DNA from: CAZGOM01 sp964542875 | Lineage (GTDB): Bacteria > Planctomycetota > Phycisphaerae > Phycisphaerales > Phycisphaeraceae | Reading direction: 5' to 3' | DNA: 36,849 nucleotides | Assembly: GCA_964542875.1 (NCBI GenBank) | Contig: CAZIWA010000052.1 | Location: forward strand, 1 to 36,849 | Shown: one piece after another, positions 1-8,800 of the stretch | How the letters are laid out: each line of letters opens with the position of its first letter | Numbering within the stretch: the stretch's first letter is position 1 | Notes under the pieces: generated by a model | Told to the model about the DNA's origin: nothing | The model's database searches: none | What the model saw: only the letters and a program-made list of their open reading frames with translations | Program-made: the position numbers and the translations under genes

Positions 1-1515
1 ACCGTCATGGGTCACGTGGACCATGGTAAAACCAGTCTGCTGGGCCGGATCCGCCAGGCTGGGGGCGCCGCCCACGAAGCCGGCGGCATCACCCAGCACA
101 TCGGCGCTTACCGCGTCACTGTCGACGGTACCGATGGCGTCAAGAAAACCGTCGTGTTCCTTGACACCCCCGGCCACGAGGCTTTCACCTCGATGCGTGC
201 CCGCGGCGCCAAGATCACCGACTTGGCCGTCCTCGTCGTCGCCGCTGACGACGGCGTCATGCCCCAGACCATCGAATCCATCAACCACGCCAAGGCCGCA
301 GGCGTCCCCGTCATTGTCGCCCTCAACAAGATCGACAAGGCCGAGGTCACCGAAGCCAACATCCGCAAGATTTACGGCCAGCTCGCCGAGCACGGCCTGA
401 ATCCCACCGAGTGGGGTGGCGAAACCGAAGTCATCAAGGTCAGCGCCCACACCGGACAGGGCATCACCGAACTGCTTGAAATGCTCGACTACCAGGCCGA
501 ACTCAAGCAGCTCAAGGCCGACTACGGCGGCGCCGCCCGCGGCTCCGTCATCGAAGCCCAGATGCAGCCCGGCCGTGGCCCCGTCGCACGCATCCTCGTC
601 CAGCAGGGCAAGCTGGCCGTCGGTAATTTCATCGTCATCGGCCGCGCCTTCGGTCGCGTTCGTGACATGACCAACGAGTACGGCAAGCCCGTCATCGAAG
701 CCGGCCCGGCCACCCCCGTGGAAATCTCCGGTATCGACATGATTCCCGATGCCGGCGACAAGTTCTACGTCACCCCCAGCCTGCAAAAGGCCGAGGAAAT
801 CGCCACCCACGCACGGGAATCCGAGCGTCAGCGCGAACTGGCCACTCAGACCAAGGTCACCCTCGACAACTTCTCCGCTCAGATCGCCGCAGGCGGCACC
901 AAGGACCTGCGCATCGTCGTCAAGGCCGACGTGCAGGGCTCCATCCTGCCCCTGGTCGAAAGCCTCATGAAAATCGGAAACTCGGAAGTGGCCGTCAAGG
1001 TCATTCACTCCGCCGTCGGCGGCATCACCGAGTCCGACGTTCTTCTGGCTGACGCTTCTGACGCCATCATCATCGGCTTCCACGTCGTCGCCACCCCCGC
1101 GGTGCGCGAAATCGCCGAAGCCCGCGGTGTCGAGATCCGCAACTACCGGATCATCTACGAAGCCGTCGATGAAGTTAAGAAGTCTCTCGAAGGCCTCCTG
1201 GAACCCGAGCGCAAGGAAGACGAACTCGGCCGCGCGGAAGTCCGCGAAGTCTTCAAGATCTCCAAGCTCGGCAACATCGCAGGCTGCCTGGTCACCAACG
1301 GCTCGATCGTCCGGACCGGCAAGGTCAGGATCCTGCGCGACAGCCAGGTCGTCACCGAGAACCGAAACATCGAAGCGCTTCGCCGCGTGAAGGACGATGC
1401 CAAGGAAGTCCGTCAGGGCACTGAATGCGGTATCCGCATCCAGGGCTTTGATGACCTCAAACCCGGCGATACGCTCGTCTGCTACAACACCATCGTTGTC
1501 CCCCGGAAGCTCTAA
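1..1515 (+). CDS. infB: Translation initiation factor IF-2, 3' part (5' end outside window)
   Basis: IF-2 is the GTPase that brings initiator fMet-tRNA to the 30S subunit and promotes subunit joining. The reading frame is open from base 1, with two residues before the G1 loop, so the gene starts upstream and the variable N-terminal region and IF2N domain are missing. About 504 residues are visible. The G domain carries GHVDHGKT (G1), GGITQHIGAY (G2 region), DTPGHEAF (G3), NKID (G4) and SAHTGQGI (G5). It is followed by the beta-barrel domain 2, the linker/domain 3 and the C-terminal fMet-tRNA-binding barrel ending in PGDTLVCYN. It heads a same-strand cluster with DUF503 and rbfA, an arrangement known from many bacteria. 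Confidence 0.97.
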   Translation, partial: TVMGHVDHGKTSLLGRIRQAGGAAHEAGGITQHIGAYRVTVDGTDGVKKTVVFLDTPGHEAFTSMRARGAKITDLAVLVVAADDGVMPQTIESINHAKAAGVPVIVALNKIDKAEVTEANIRKIYGQLAEHGLNPTEWGGETEVIKVSAHTGQGITELLEMLDYQAELKQLKADYGGAARGSVIEAQMQPGRGPVARILVQQGKLAVGNFIVIGRAFGRVRDMTNEYGKPVIEAGPATPVEISGIDMIPDAGDKFYVTPSLQKAEEIATHARESERQRELATQTKVTLDNFSAQIAAGGTKDLRIVVKADVQGSILPLVESLMKIGNSEVAVKVIHSAVGGITESDVLLADASDAIIIGFHVVATPAVREIAEARGVEIRNYRIIYEAVDEVKKSLEGLLEPERKEDELGRAEVREVFKISKLGNIAGCLVTNGSIVRTGKVRILRDSQVVTENRNIEALRRVKDDAKEVRQGTECGIRIQGFDDLKPGDTLVCYNTIVVPRKL

Positions 1516-1563
1516 AAACGGAGTTTCCCTTAATCGTCCCGGCTATCGGCCGGGGCATCTCCC

Positions 1564-1908
1564 ATGGTCATTGGCGTGCTTCAGGTCGAACTCACCATCC
1601 CCGGCTCGGAAAACCTCAAGGACAAACGTCGCGTGGTCTTAAGCCTCAAAACCAAGCTCCACCAGGAGCACATGGTAAGTGTCGCGGAGACCGGAACCCT
1701 TGATTCCGTCCGGACCGCTACGCTCGGCATTGTCCTTGCGGCAACGGATGTCTCGTTCGCCCAGTCGGTCCTGAGCAACATTCAGCGCAAGATACAGTCC
1801 CATCGGGACTGCGTTCTTGCCGATGCAAGTCTCCAGTTCCTCACCGGCATCGATCCTTCACAGGAAGATCAGCCCGGGGAACAATCACAGGAGGCGCCTG
1901 ACGCATGA
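1564..1908 (+). CDS. DUF503 (YlxP-like) family protein
   Basis: A 114-residue protein that opens with MVIGVLQVELTIPG followed by LKDKRRVV. This matches the DUF503/YlxP family of small ferredoxin-fold proteins commonly encoded between infB and rbfA. The family has been linked to ribosome function or assembly but has no settled activity. The central VSVAETG and the later QSHRDCVLAD segment keep the family pattern. The last 15 residues are acidic and glutamine-rich, a short extension. The start is 48 bases after infB and matches the usual family N-terminus. The stop overlaps the rbfA start as ATGA, suggesting translational coupling. Confidence 0.85.
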   Translation: MVIGVLQVELTIPGSENLKDKRRVVLSLKTKLHQEHMVSVAETGTLDSVRTATLGIVLAATDVSFAQSVLSNIQRKIQSHRDCVLADASLQFLTGIDPSQEDQPGEQSQEAPDA

Positions 1909-2324
1909 GTCACCGCAAGGCCCAGATCGAGTCCGCCATCAAGCGCTCCATCAGCCAGATCCTCATTGAGGAAATGTCTGACCCGCGCGTGCTTGGCATG
2001 ATCAGCGTCACCAAAGTCCAGGTCACCCAGGACCTGCGCGAGGCGTTCGTCTTTGTCTCCGTGCTTCCCGAAAAGCTCGCCAAAAAGACCGTCGCCGGAC
2101 TCGTTCATGCTCAAGGCTTCATTCAAGGCAAGCTCAACAAATCCATGGTGATGCACCACCCGCCCAGGGTTCAGTTTCGCCTGGACGAGGCGTTCATCAA
2201 AAACAACAAGGCACTGGCCAAGATCGCCAGGCTTGCCAATAAGAAGCAGCAGGAAGAAGGGCTTCAGGCCGAGTCTCAAAGCAGTTCCGAGGCAGAGCCA
2301 GAACCCAAGTCTGAACCATCGTGA
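1905..2324 (+). CDS. rbfA: 30S ribosome-binding factor RbfA
   Basis: RbfA is a KH-fold protein that binds the immature 30S subunit near the 5' end of 16S rRNA and helps late maturation. The 139-residue product shows the family signature: an N-terminal helix with IESAIKRSISQILIEE, then MSDPRVLGMISVTKVQVTQDL, then VFVSVL. The C-terminal AHGF-like region reads VHAQGFIQGKL and RVQFRLDEAF. The tail is acidic and serine-rich. The start is set by a perfect AGGAGG at 1889-1894, ten bases before the ATG. This is one of the clearest Shine-Dalgarno sites in the window and is used for the coupled ATGA overlap with the DUF503 gene. Confidence 0.93.
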   Translation: MSHRKAQIESAIKRSISQILIEEMSDPRVLGMISVTKVQVTQDLREAFVFVSVLPEKLAKKTVAGLVHAQGFIQGKLNKSMVMHHPPRVQFRLDEAFIKNNKALAKIARLANKKQQEEGLQAESQSSSEAEPEPKSEPS

Positions 2325-2363
2325 CCAGGACTGGCCATTCACCGTTCAAGTGGGCCAATTACA

Positions 2364-3404
2364 GTGAAAAACGAAGCACAACACGCAAAAAAGGTCAACG
2401 CGCTGCTTAAGCGCATCAAGCAGGCGCACGCCGCCGTCAAGCTTGAAGACCCAGACCCGGTTACCCAGCTTGTTTATGCGTTCCTGGAATGGAACGCATC
2501 TCGACCCATGGCTCAAAAAGCGCACCACAAGATCATGCAGATCATGGTCGATAACAACGACCTGCGCGTAAGCCATGCCCACGAGATGGTCCAGATCATC
2601 GGCGAGTCCTACCCTCAGGCCGTTGAGCGCAGCATCCGCCTGCACGAATCGCTTCAGGAAGTCTTTGTCCGTGAACACATCGTCAGCCTCGCTGTCCTGA
2701 CCACCAAGGGCAAGAAGCAGTGCCACGAATACCTTGAATCCCTCCCCGGGATTCCTGATTACGTCGTGCGCGCCGTGATGCTCTCCCTGGGGCACGCGCA
2801 GATTCCCGTCGATGACGTCGCCGTCATGCTCTTTAGCGAAGAAGAAGCCATTGAGCCAGACGCCACCCCGCACGAAGTGGCCGTTTATCTCGAAAAGCAT
2901 GTCGATGCCAAAGACATGCCCAACTACGCGCTCCATCTGCGTGGCTGGTGTGATGAAAGCACCAAGCTCCTTAAGTCCCTCAAAAAGACTCAAGTGCTTG
3001 AAGCCACGCCCCCGGTTGCCTTTGAACTGATCGCTTCCGAAGCGCCCGCAGCCAAGCCCGTCGAGACCGCCCCGGCCAAGCCTGATAAGAAGGCCCCCAA
3101 AACGGATAAGCCGGAAAAAGCGGAAAAGCCTGCCAAGGCTGAAAAGCCTGAGAAACCCGCCAAGCCTGAAAAACCGGTGCCCGCTAAGCCCGAGAAGAAG
3201 GGTGCCGCAAAGCCCGCTCCGGCCAAGCAGGAAAAGAAGCCCGCGGCCAAAGCGCCGGCCAAGCCCGCCAAAAAAGCGCCGGCCCCCAAGCCCGCGGCTA
3301 AGAAGCCGGCCAAGACCGCGGCGAAATCCGCTCCGGCCAAGCCTGCTCCGGCCAAGAAGCCTGCGCCCAAAAAGCCGGTTTCCAAAAAGCCTGCAAAGAA
3401 GTAA
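2364..3404 (+). CDS. Degenerate endonuclease III-like (HhH-GPD fold) protein with histone H1-like tail
   Basis: A 346-residue protein starting at GTG, 39 bases after rbfA, with no in-frame ATG nearer. Residues about 15-205 look like the helical endonuclease III fold. The hairpin segment at 127-138 (LPGIPDYVVRAV) lines up with LPGVGRKTANVV of Nth-type enzymes, and IPVDD at 147-151 lines up with the conserved VDTH. The catalytic lysine position is Tyr133, while the aspartate (Asp150) is kept. The four-cysteine Fe-S loop expected near the end of the domain is absent; only Cys196 is nearby. Residues about 227-346 are almost only Lys, Ala and Pro in KPAK/PAKP-like steps, as in histone H1 tails. 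I infer a DNA-binding, probably non-lyase protein. The fold assignment rests on these short motifs only. Confidence 0.6.
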   Translation: MKNEAQHAKKVNALLKRIKQAHAAVKLEDPDPVTQLVYAFLEWNASRPMAQKAHHKIMQIMVDNNDLRVSHAHEMVQIIGESYPQAVERSIRLHESLQEVFVREHIVSLAVLTTKGKKQCHEYLESLPGIPDYVVRAVMLSLGHAQIPVDDVAVMLFSEEEAIEPDATPHEVAVYLEKHVDAKDMPNYALHLRGWCDESTKLLKSLKKTQVLEATPPVAFELIASEAPAAKPVETAPAKPDKKAPKTDKPEKAEKPAKAEKPEKPAKPEKPVPAKPEKKGAAKPAPAKQEKKPAAKAPAKPAKKAPAPKPAAKKPAKTAAKSAPAKPAPAKKPAPKKPVSKKPAKK

Positions 3405-3411
3405 TATCTTT

Positions 3412-3444
3412 CCCCTTCTCACCAAGCCAAGTGAGAAGCAGGGG
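3412..3444 (+). terminator. Hairpin after the H1-tailed gene, possible terminator
   Basis: TTCTCAC at 3416-3422 pairs with GTGAGAA at 3431-3437, and CCCC at 3412-3415 can extend the stem with GGGG at 3441-3444 across a small bulge. The hairpin starts eight bases after the stop at 3404. It is not directly followed by a T run (TTTT appears about 8 bases later), so it may be a weak or factor-dependent terminator. It separates this gene from hisG. Confidence 0.45.
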
Positions 3445-3501
3445 TGAGGATACTTTTCCTCCTTCTGTACTATTCAAGCATCATCAGGACATCGACCGCT
3501 C

Positions 3502-4395
3502 ATGACCCAAGCCAGCGCCACCAAGCCCATCCTCCGCATCGGCATCCCCAAAGGCAGCCTTCAGGATTCCACCGTCGATCTTTTCGACCGTGCCGGCTAC
3601 CACGTGGCCATCAGCGACCGGTCCTACTTTCCCGCCATTGATGATCCTCAACTCCAGGCCATCATGTTCCGCGCGCAGGAAATGTCCCGCTACGTCGAAG
3701 ACGGCGTGATCGACCTTGGCTTCACCGGTTTTGACTGGATCACCGAAAACCAGTCGGACGTCGTGGAAGTGTGCGAACTCATGTACTCCAAGGCCACCTC
3801 CAACCCGGTGAAGTGGATTCTTGCGGTTCCCGAGGAATCCAAGATCACCAAGCCCGAAGAGCTTGCCAACGGCATCATCGCCACCGAGCTGGTCAATACC
3901 ACCAAGCTCTACTTCCAGAAGAAAAACATTCCGATCAAGAAGGTCGAGTTCAGCTGGGGTGCAACGGAAGTCAAGGCCCGGCTCGTCGATGCGATCGTCG
4001 ACGTTACCGAAACCGGTTCCAGCCTGCGCGCCAACAAGCTGCGTGTCATCGATACCCTGCTCACCAGCACCACCCGGCTTGTGGCCAACAAGGCCGCCTG
4101 GGCGGACCCTGTGAAGCGCCAGAAGATCGAAGACCTCGCCATGCTGCTCAAAGGCGCCATCTCCGCCCGCTCCAAGGTGGGGCTCAAGATGAACGTGCCC
4201 AAGGGCAAGCTCTCTTCCATCCTCGCCGTCCTGCCCGCTGAAAAGTCCCCGACGGTCAACCCGCTGGCGGACTCGGATTGGTGCGCCGTTGAAGTCGTGG
4301 TCGATGAAAAAGTCGAACGCGAACTGGTGCCCAAGCTTTCCCGCGCAGGCGCAACTGGCATCATCACCTACAAGCTCAACAAGGTAATCGCTTGA
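3502..4395 (+). CDS. hisG: ATP phosphoribosyltransferase, long (homohexameric) form
   Basis: Catalyses the first step of histidine synthesis: ATP plus PRPP gives N1-(5-phosphoribosyl)-ATP. The 297-residue product opens with LRIGIPKGSLQDS, has IDLGFTGFDWI, and carries the PRPP-binding signature DVTETGSSLRAN. The last 75 residues form the ACT-like regulatory domain (MNVPKGKLSSIL through GATGIITYKLNKVI). That makes it the long form, which is inhibited by histidine and needs no HisZ. No other his gene is in the window, so it stands alone here. A TACTAT box at 3468-3473, 28 bases before the ATG, is a possible -10 element; I see no good -35. Confidence 0.96.
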   Translation: MTQASATKPILRIGIPKGSLQDSTVDLFDRAGYHVAISDRSYFPAIDDPQLQAIMFRAQEMSRYVEDGVIDLGFTGFDWITENQSDVVEVCELMYSKATSNPVKWILAVPEESKITKPEELANGIIATELVNTTKLYFQKKNIPIKKVEFSWGATEVKARLVDAIVDVTETGSSLRANKLRVIDTLLTSTTRLVANKAAWADPVKRQKIEDLAMLLKGAISARSKVGLKMNVPKGKLSSILAVLPAEKSPTVNPLADSDWCAVEVVVDEKVERELVPKLSRAGATGIITYKLNKVIA

Positions 4396-4445
4396 GTGTG
4401 CGGTAGGTGTGACAGGGAGGCAGACCATATTCGGCAAGCTTCATC

Positions 4446-4469
4446 CTGGGCCCCTGGAAGGGGCCCCAG
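4446..4469. repeat. GC-rich hairpin downstream of hisG
   Basis: CTGGGCCCC at 4446-4454 pairs with GGGGCCCCAG at 4460-4469 with one bulged base and a short loop. It lies about 50 bases after the hisG stop and has no following T run. It may end hisG transcription or belong to the larger palindromic element that starts at 4477. Confidence 0.5.
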
Positions 4470-4476
4470 CCATTAG

Positions 4477-4597
4477 CCCCGGGTTGAGCGAGTCTTCGAG
4501 CGACACCCGGGGTCGTGATAAATAATCAGCTTTTATCTTTCGGCGCCCTCGATGGGCGTCGAAAGACATCGCCTGTCGACGTGAATCACGCCGACAG
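4477..4597 (+). repeat. Composite palindromic element, copy A
   Basis: Three hairpins in a row. Hairpin I: CCCCGGGT (4477-4484) with ACCCGGGG (4505-4512), loop containing AGCGAG and CGAGC. Hairpin II: GCGCCC (4543-4548) with GGGCGT (4554-4559), loop TCGAT. Hairpin III: CTGTCG (4573-4578) with CGACAG (4592-4597), enclosing CGTG/CACG around AAT. AAGACATC links II and III. The block 4530-4573 aligns without gaps to 35311-35354; by eye 33 of 44 bases match. It lies in the 414-base gene-free stretch 4396-4809; I see nothing identifiable in 4598-4809. An 81-codon frame starting at 4515 crosses it but looks incidental. Confidence 0.7.
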
Positions 4598-4809
4598 TTT
4601 CCATTCCGTTCGTATGTTTTCCGTCATTTTGCTTGCTCTCATCCATCATTTCTCTACTAACAACATTTCCATTGGGAGGCTATTTTGGATGATTATGCAA
4701 TCCAACATCACAAAACTAGATGATGGATCTCCAGATAAACCTGTTCTTCTTGAGCCTTAACCTCATCACAGAAGCCATTCCATACCACTTTCCGACCATA
4801 ACCATCGCA

Positions 4810-5742
4810 ATGTCTTCCCCAACCCCAACCCCAAACCCCAACCCCCTCACCCTCATTGCAGGCGGCTCCGGCGATATCGGCTCCCATCTTTCCCAGCACC
4901 TCGCCGCGCTTGGCCATGAAGTCATCGTTATCACACGTAAGCCTGATCCATCAGACTCATCCACCGTTGGCTGGGATGATCCTTCCCTCATCAATTACAT
5001 TGCGCGTGCCACATCGATCGTCAACCTCGCCGGCGAAAACATCTGGGCAAAGCGCTGGAGCACCAGCCGGAAATTTGTTTTGCGCCAAAGCAGGCGCGAT
5101 GCTCTCACAAGGCTGATCAGCCTGATCAAAGAAGCCCGCGCCAGCCCTCAGGTTTTCCTTAATGCTTCGGGCATCGCCTATTACGGCATAGACGCTTCCC
5201 GGGAGATTCCTGACGAATCAGCGCCGCCTGGAAAGGGTTTTCTGGCCGATCTTTGCCGTGAATCCGAATCCTTGCTTAATGATGCGAACTTTCCTCGCAC
5301 CCGCGCGATTCAGTTGCGCGTTGGCATCACGTTGTCTTCGCGTGGTGTCGCGCTTAATCGTCTGCGGACGCTGCATTGCCTCCTTTGCCCCATGCGCATT
5401 GGGCTTGGAACCCAATGGTTTTCCTGGGTTCACATTGATGATGTCGCTGCTCTTGTCGCCTTTACAATTTCAAATTCCACCGCTGTTGGTCCTTACAACA
5501 TCACGGCGCCGAATCCTGTCACGTTTGACCAGCTCACTGGTGACCTCGCCTGTCGATTTCGCCGCCCGCGTCTTTTTCCCATTCCGTCCCTGCTTGTGCG
5601 CCTGGCGATGGGTAAAGCTGCGGAGGTGATACTCAACGGAAGCCGCGTTCTTCCTGCGAAAGCTCTTTCTGGGGGCTTTACTTTCAGGTATCCCGATCTT
5701 CCATCGGCGCTTGATCAACTCCTTGATCAGCCTGCTTCTTAG
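4810..5742 (+). CDS. TIGR01777-family NAD(P)-dependent epimerase (YfcH/SulA-type)
   Basis: A 310-residue short-chain dehydrogenase-like protein. The dinucleotide-binding loop GGSGDIG is at residues 18-24, VNLAGENIWAKRW at 71-83 is the family's hallmark, and the active-site region is NASGIAYYG at 118-126. IQLRVGITLSSRG and WVHIDDVAALV follow, and the C-terminal third fits the DUF1731 domain seen in this family. The substrate is unknown. I start at ATG 4810 because the family begins a few residues before the first beta strand; the frame is open to an ATG at 4720, but that would add a non-conserved segment. The gene and its upstream region use more A/T and more varied third positions than the neighbours, hinting at a different history. 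Confidence 0.85.
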   Translation: MSSPTPTPNPNPLTLIAGGSGDIGSHLSQHLAALGHEVIVITRKPDPSDSSTVGWDDPSLINYIARATSIVNLAGENIWAKRWSTSRKFVLRQSRRDALTRLISLIKEARASPQVFLNASGIAYYGIDASREIPDESAPPGKGFLADLCRESESLLNDANFPRTRAIQLRVGITLSSRGVALNRLRTLHCLLCPMRIGLGTQWFSWVHIDDVAALVAFTISNSTAVGPYNITAPNPVTFDQLTGDLACRFRRPRLFPIPSLLVRLAMGKAAEVILNGSRVLPAKALSGGFTFRYPDLPSALDQLLDQPAS

Positions 5743-5784
5743 CCCATATCTCGATAAAACGTGCCTGTTTATCAAAACCTCGCG

Positions 5785-5813
5785 GTGACATCCTCCCCGT
5801 CCCACCCTACAAT
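5785..5813 (+). promoter_or_regulatory. Candidate sigma70-type promoter of the TPR lipoprotein gene
   Basis: GTGACA at 5785-5790 and TACAAT at 5808-5813 are separated by 17 bases, the ideal spacing. The -35 differs from TTGACA by one base and the -10 differs from TATAAT by one. The start codon is 39 bases downstream of the -10 box. Confidence 0.6.
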
Positions 5814-5852
5814 CCACGTACTCGCATCTAATACAAAAATCCCAGGTACCTG

Positions 5853-8800
5853 ATGAAACTTTCCCGGTCTTCGACGCTCCTGATTGCCTGCCTGCTCGCC
5901 AGTGTCGCCGGTTGTGAATCCTCTAAGCCCGGCACGGGCACGGGTTCTTCTGTTGAGCCTGTCATTGTGGAGCCGGTTGTCCTGCGGGATGTTCCGCTTC
6001 CCCCGGGCATTTCGCCTGAAGACCTGGCTCCGCGTACCGGCGCTGCGTTGGCCAAAGCACGGCTTCCGCTGACCAAAGTGCTTGAAGATCTTCCCAAGCC
6101 GGCCTGGGTGGCCTCCGCCACCACCAAGCCAGCCACGCAAGCTGCCGAGCCGCCGCTGCAGGCCCAGAAAGCCTACATGCAGGCCAAAGCGGACATCCGC
6201 GAGGCCCGCTACTACGAAGCCATCAACAAGCTCACCGAGGCCAACCGGCTGGCCCCAAACTCCCCGGACATCCTTCGCTCACTGGGGGAGGCGAATCTTC
6301 TTTCCGGCAAGTCCATTGCCGCTGCCAATTTCTATCAACAAATCGTTGAGCAAAACCCGACCGACACCGACGCGCTCTTTATGCTTGGCAACATCGCCGT
6401 TGAGCAGGGCAACTGGGCGACTGCCGTCTGGGCGTATCAAAAAGTCCTCTCCCAGCCCCCGCGCATCGGCACCATGGACCAGGCCGTCATCGCCGTGGCT
6501 TCGTACAACATTGCAGGTGCGTTGGAAAAACTCGGGTACGACCAGGGCGCCATCGACGCGCTGGATAGGATCCTTGCCCAGAACGGCGACCTCAGCGCCA
6601 CGGCCAAGCTCAACCGCCAGACCCGCGCGCTCAAGTCTCAAAAAGACTCCATTCTTATTTCCATCGGCGATGCCAACTGCCGGCTGGGCCGGCCGGAAAC
6701 CGCCATCGAACGCTATAAACGCGCCATTGCAGATGCCGATGATTCCCTTGTTCCTGTTCAGGCCTATCCGCGATTGATTTACGCCCAGCTTCGTGCAAGC
6801 CAGAATCTTGGCGCGCAGGCCACCATCATGGAAATGCTCGCCACGGGCCGGTTTGATGCACCCACCATTGCCCTCGTTGACTACTATGCAAAAAACGGCG
6901 GCGATCTCTCCGTGCTCCAATCCCGCCTTGAATCCGTCTATCAATCCAAAGGCCAAAGCGCCGACATGGCCATCGCCATCTCGCGCCTGCTGCAGAACCC
7001 CGCCCGCCGTGCCTTCCTCTTCAAGCACCTTCAGGCCAAGCCCAAGGACGTTGAAGTTTTCGAGGAGCTCACGCGTGACATAACCTCGTCGGACACCAAG
7101 CTCGCCGGCAACCCCGTGCTGGCCAAAGATCTTCTCCAGGCCGCGGGCCGGTCCATTGCCGCGGCGCCGGAGTTGGCCCCCGGTATTTTTAATCGGCTTC
7201 GGTTTGTCGATCCCGACGGCTTCAGCTTCCTTGTCGCCGCGCAATCGATCCCTGCGGAGCCCGGCATTGGTTTCATCAAAGCCGGGTTTATCGCTGAACA
7301 AGGTAAAACCAGCGAAGCCATCGCCGAGTACCAAAAGGTCGTCACGCAGGCGCCCACTCTTCTCGCCGCGCGTCTGGCCCTGGTGCGCCTGCTGCTTACC
7401 TCCGGCGATATCGATGCCGCTTCCAAGGCCATTCAACCTGTGGAGTCTCAGGATAAATCAGGCGTCACTCAGCTTCGCGTGATGATCCTTATTTCCCAGA
7501 ACAAGCCCAAGGATGCGCTCGCCCTCGTCAATAAGCTTTTGGAAGCCCAGCCCGGGAATGTTGATCTGACCGTTCAGCGGGCGGAACTCCAATTTTCCCT
7601 GGGCGACTACCCAGGTGCCGAGCGTACGCTTCTCGACGGCATCGACCAGAAACCCACCGCTGAAATCCTCTACGAAAAACTTTTTGACCTCTACAACTCC
7701 GGCCGCATTAATGACGCGGTAAATCAATACCGCCGGCTCATGCGTCGGCTTTTGGGCACCATTCCGCAAAGCCGTCTGGCACGCCTCCAGCAGGCCCGGC
7801 TGATGCTTGCCGGAGCGCAAAACCAGCAAGCCGTTGAAACCCTCCAGCAGCTCATGAGGCAAAACCCCAAGGATGCCGGGGCGCTCTCCGTATTGCTGGA
7901 AGCGCACGCCGCCGCCGGCCGGATCGATGAAGCCAACCGTCTTGCCGCCAAGGCCGCTGCGGACTTCCCCGGCGAGCGCGAAGTCCTCATCTCCGTGCGC
8001 AACCATTACCTTAGAACCCGGCAGATGCCGCTCTTTTACGCCACCACGGAAAAGGTGCTCGCGCTTGAGCCCGCATCACCCGCCCGGGCCGTGCAATATG
8101 CCCAGCTTTACTTTGCCCGGCGGGAGTTTGAGAAAGCCATCAATGTCCTAAAACCCGTGTTGTCTCAGGCCCATGAGCCCGTTCTCACCGATGTCCGCTA
8201 CGGTCTGGGCCGGGCCTACCTCTTTTCCGATCAGCCCGCCCAGGCGCAGGCCCTTTTGGCTCAGGTGATCCTCGCCAATTCCGAATCGCTTGACCTTGCC
8301 CGCGAAGTCAGCTCGGTTTTTGCTGCCGCAATCGCCGCGGATAAAACCAAGACCGTTGAGCAGAAAATCCAGATCGCCCAGGACGTCGCGGACAAAGCGC
8401 CCGGTGTCTCCGCCGAGATATTCGACAAGCTCGCCGGTATGTTTGAGGCGCAAGGCGACCGCGCCACCGCGCAAAAACTCCGGGTCGACGCGCTCACCAA
8501 AAACCCCACGCACCCCGGCCTCAACAACAATCTCGCCTATGTCTGGGCCGTTGACGGCGTCAATCTCGACAAAGCCCTTCTCATGATCGAGACCACGCTC
8601 TCCCAGGAACCCAACATCGATTCCTACATCGACACCAAGGGTTGGATTCTCTACAAGTCCGGCAAGTTCAAGGAAGCCGTCGAGCAACTGCGCCGAGCCC
8701 ACAAAGCAGGGGAGGCCGACAGCTCCGTCGTCATCGATCACCTGGGTGATGCGCTCTGGCGCGCGGGTGATAAACCCGGCGCGCTCAGCGCCTGGCGCGA

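Noticed and set aside
3026..3404. Repeat tail considered as a separate tandem DNA repeat
   Set aside because: The periodicity is at the protein level (KPA-type steps) with varied codons, so it is a coding low-complexity region rather than a DNA repeat array.
2346..3425. 359-codon frame on the - strand
   Set aside because: Mirror of the Lys/Ala/Pro-rich gene on the + strand; its Gly/Leu/Arg/Phe monotony is the reverse complement of KPAK repeats.
3484..4437. 317-codon frame on the - strand
   Set aside because: Antisense shadow of hisG, whose motifs are clear on the + strand.
6279..7436. 385-codon frame on the - strand, and a further long one at 8148-9056
   Set aside because: Both lie inside the TPR lipoprotein gene; they have no recognisable domain and reflect GC-rich third positions.
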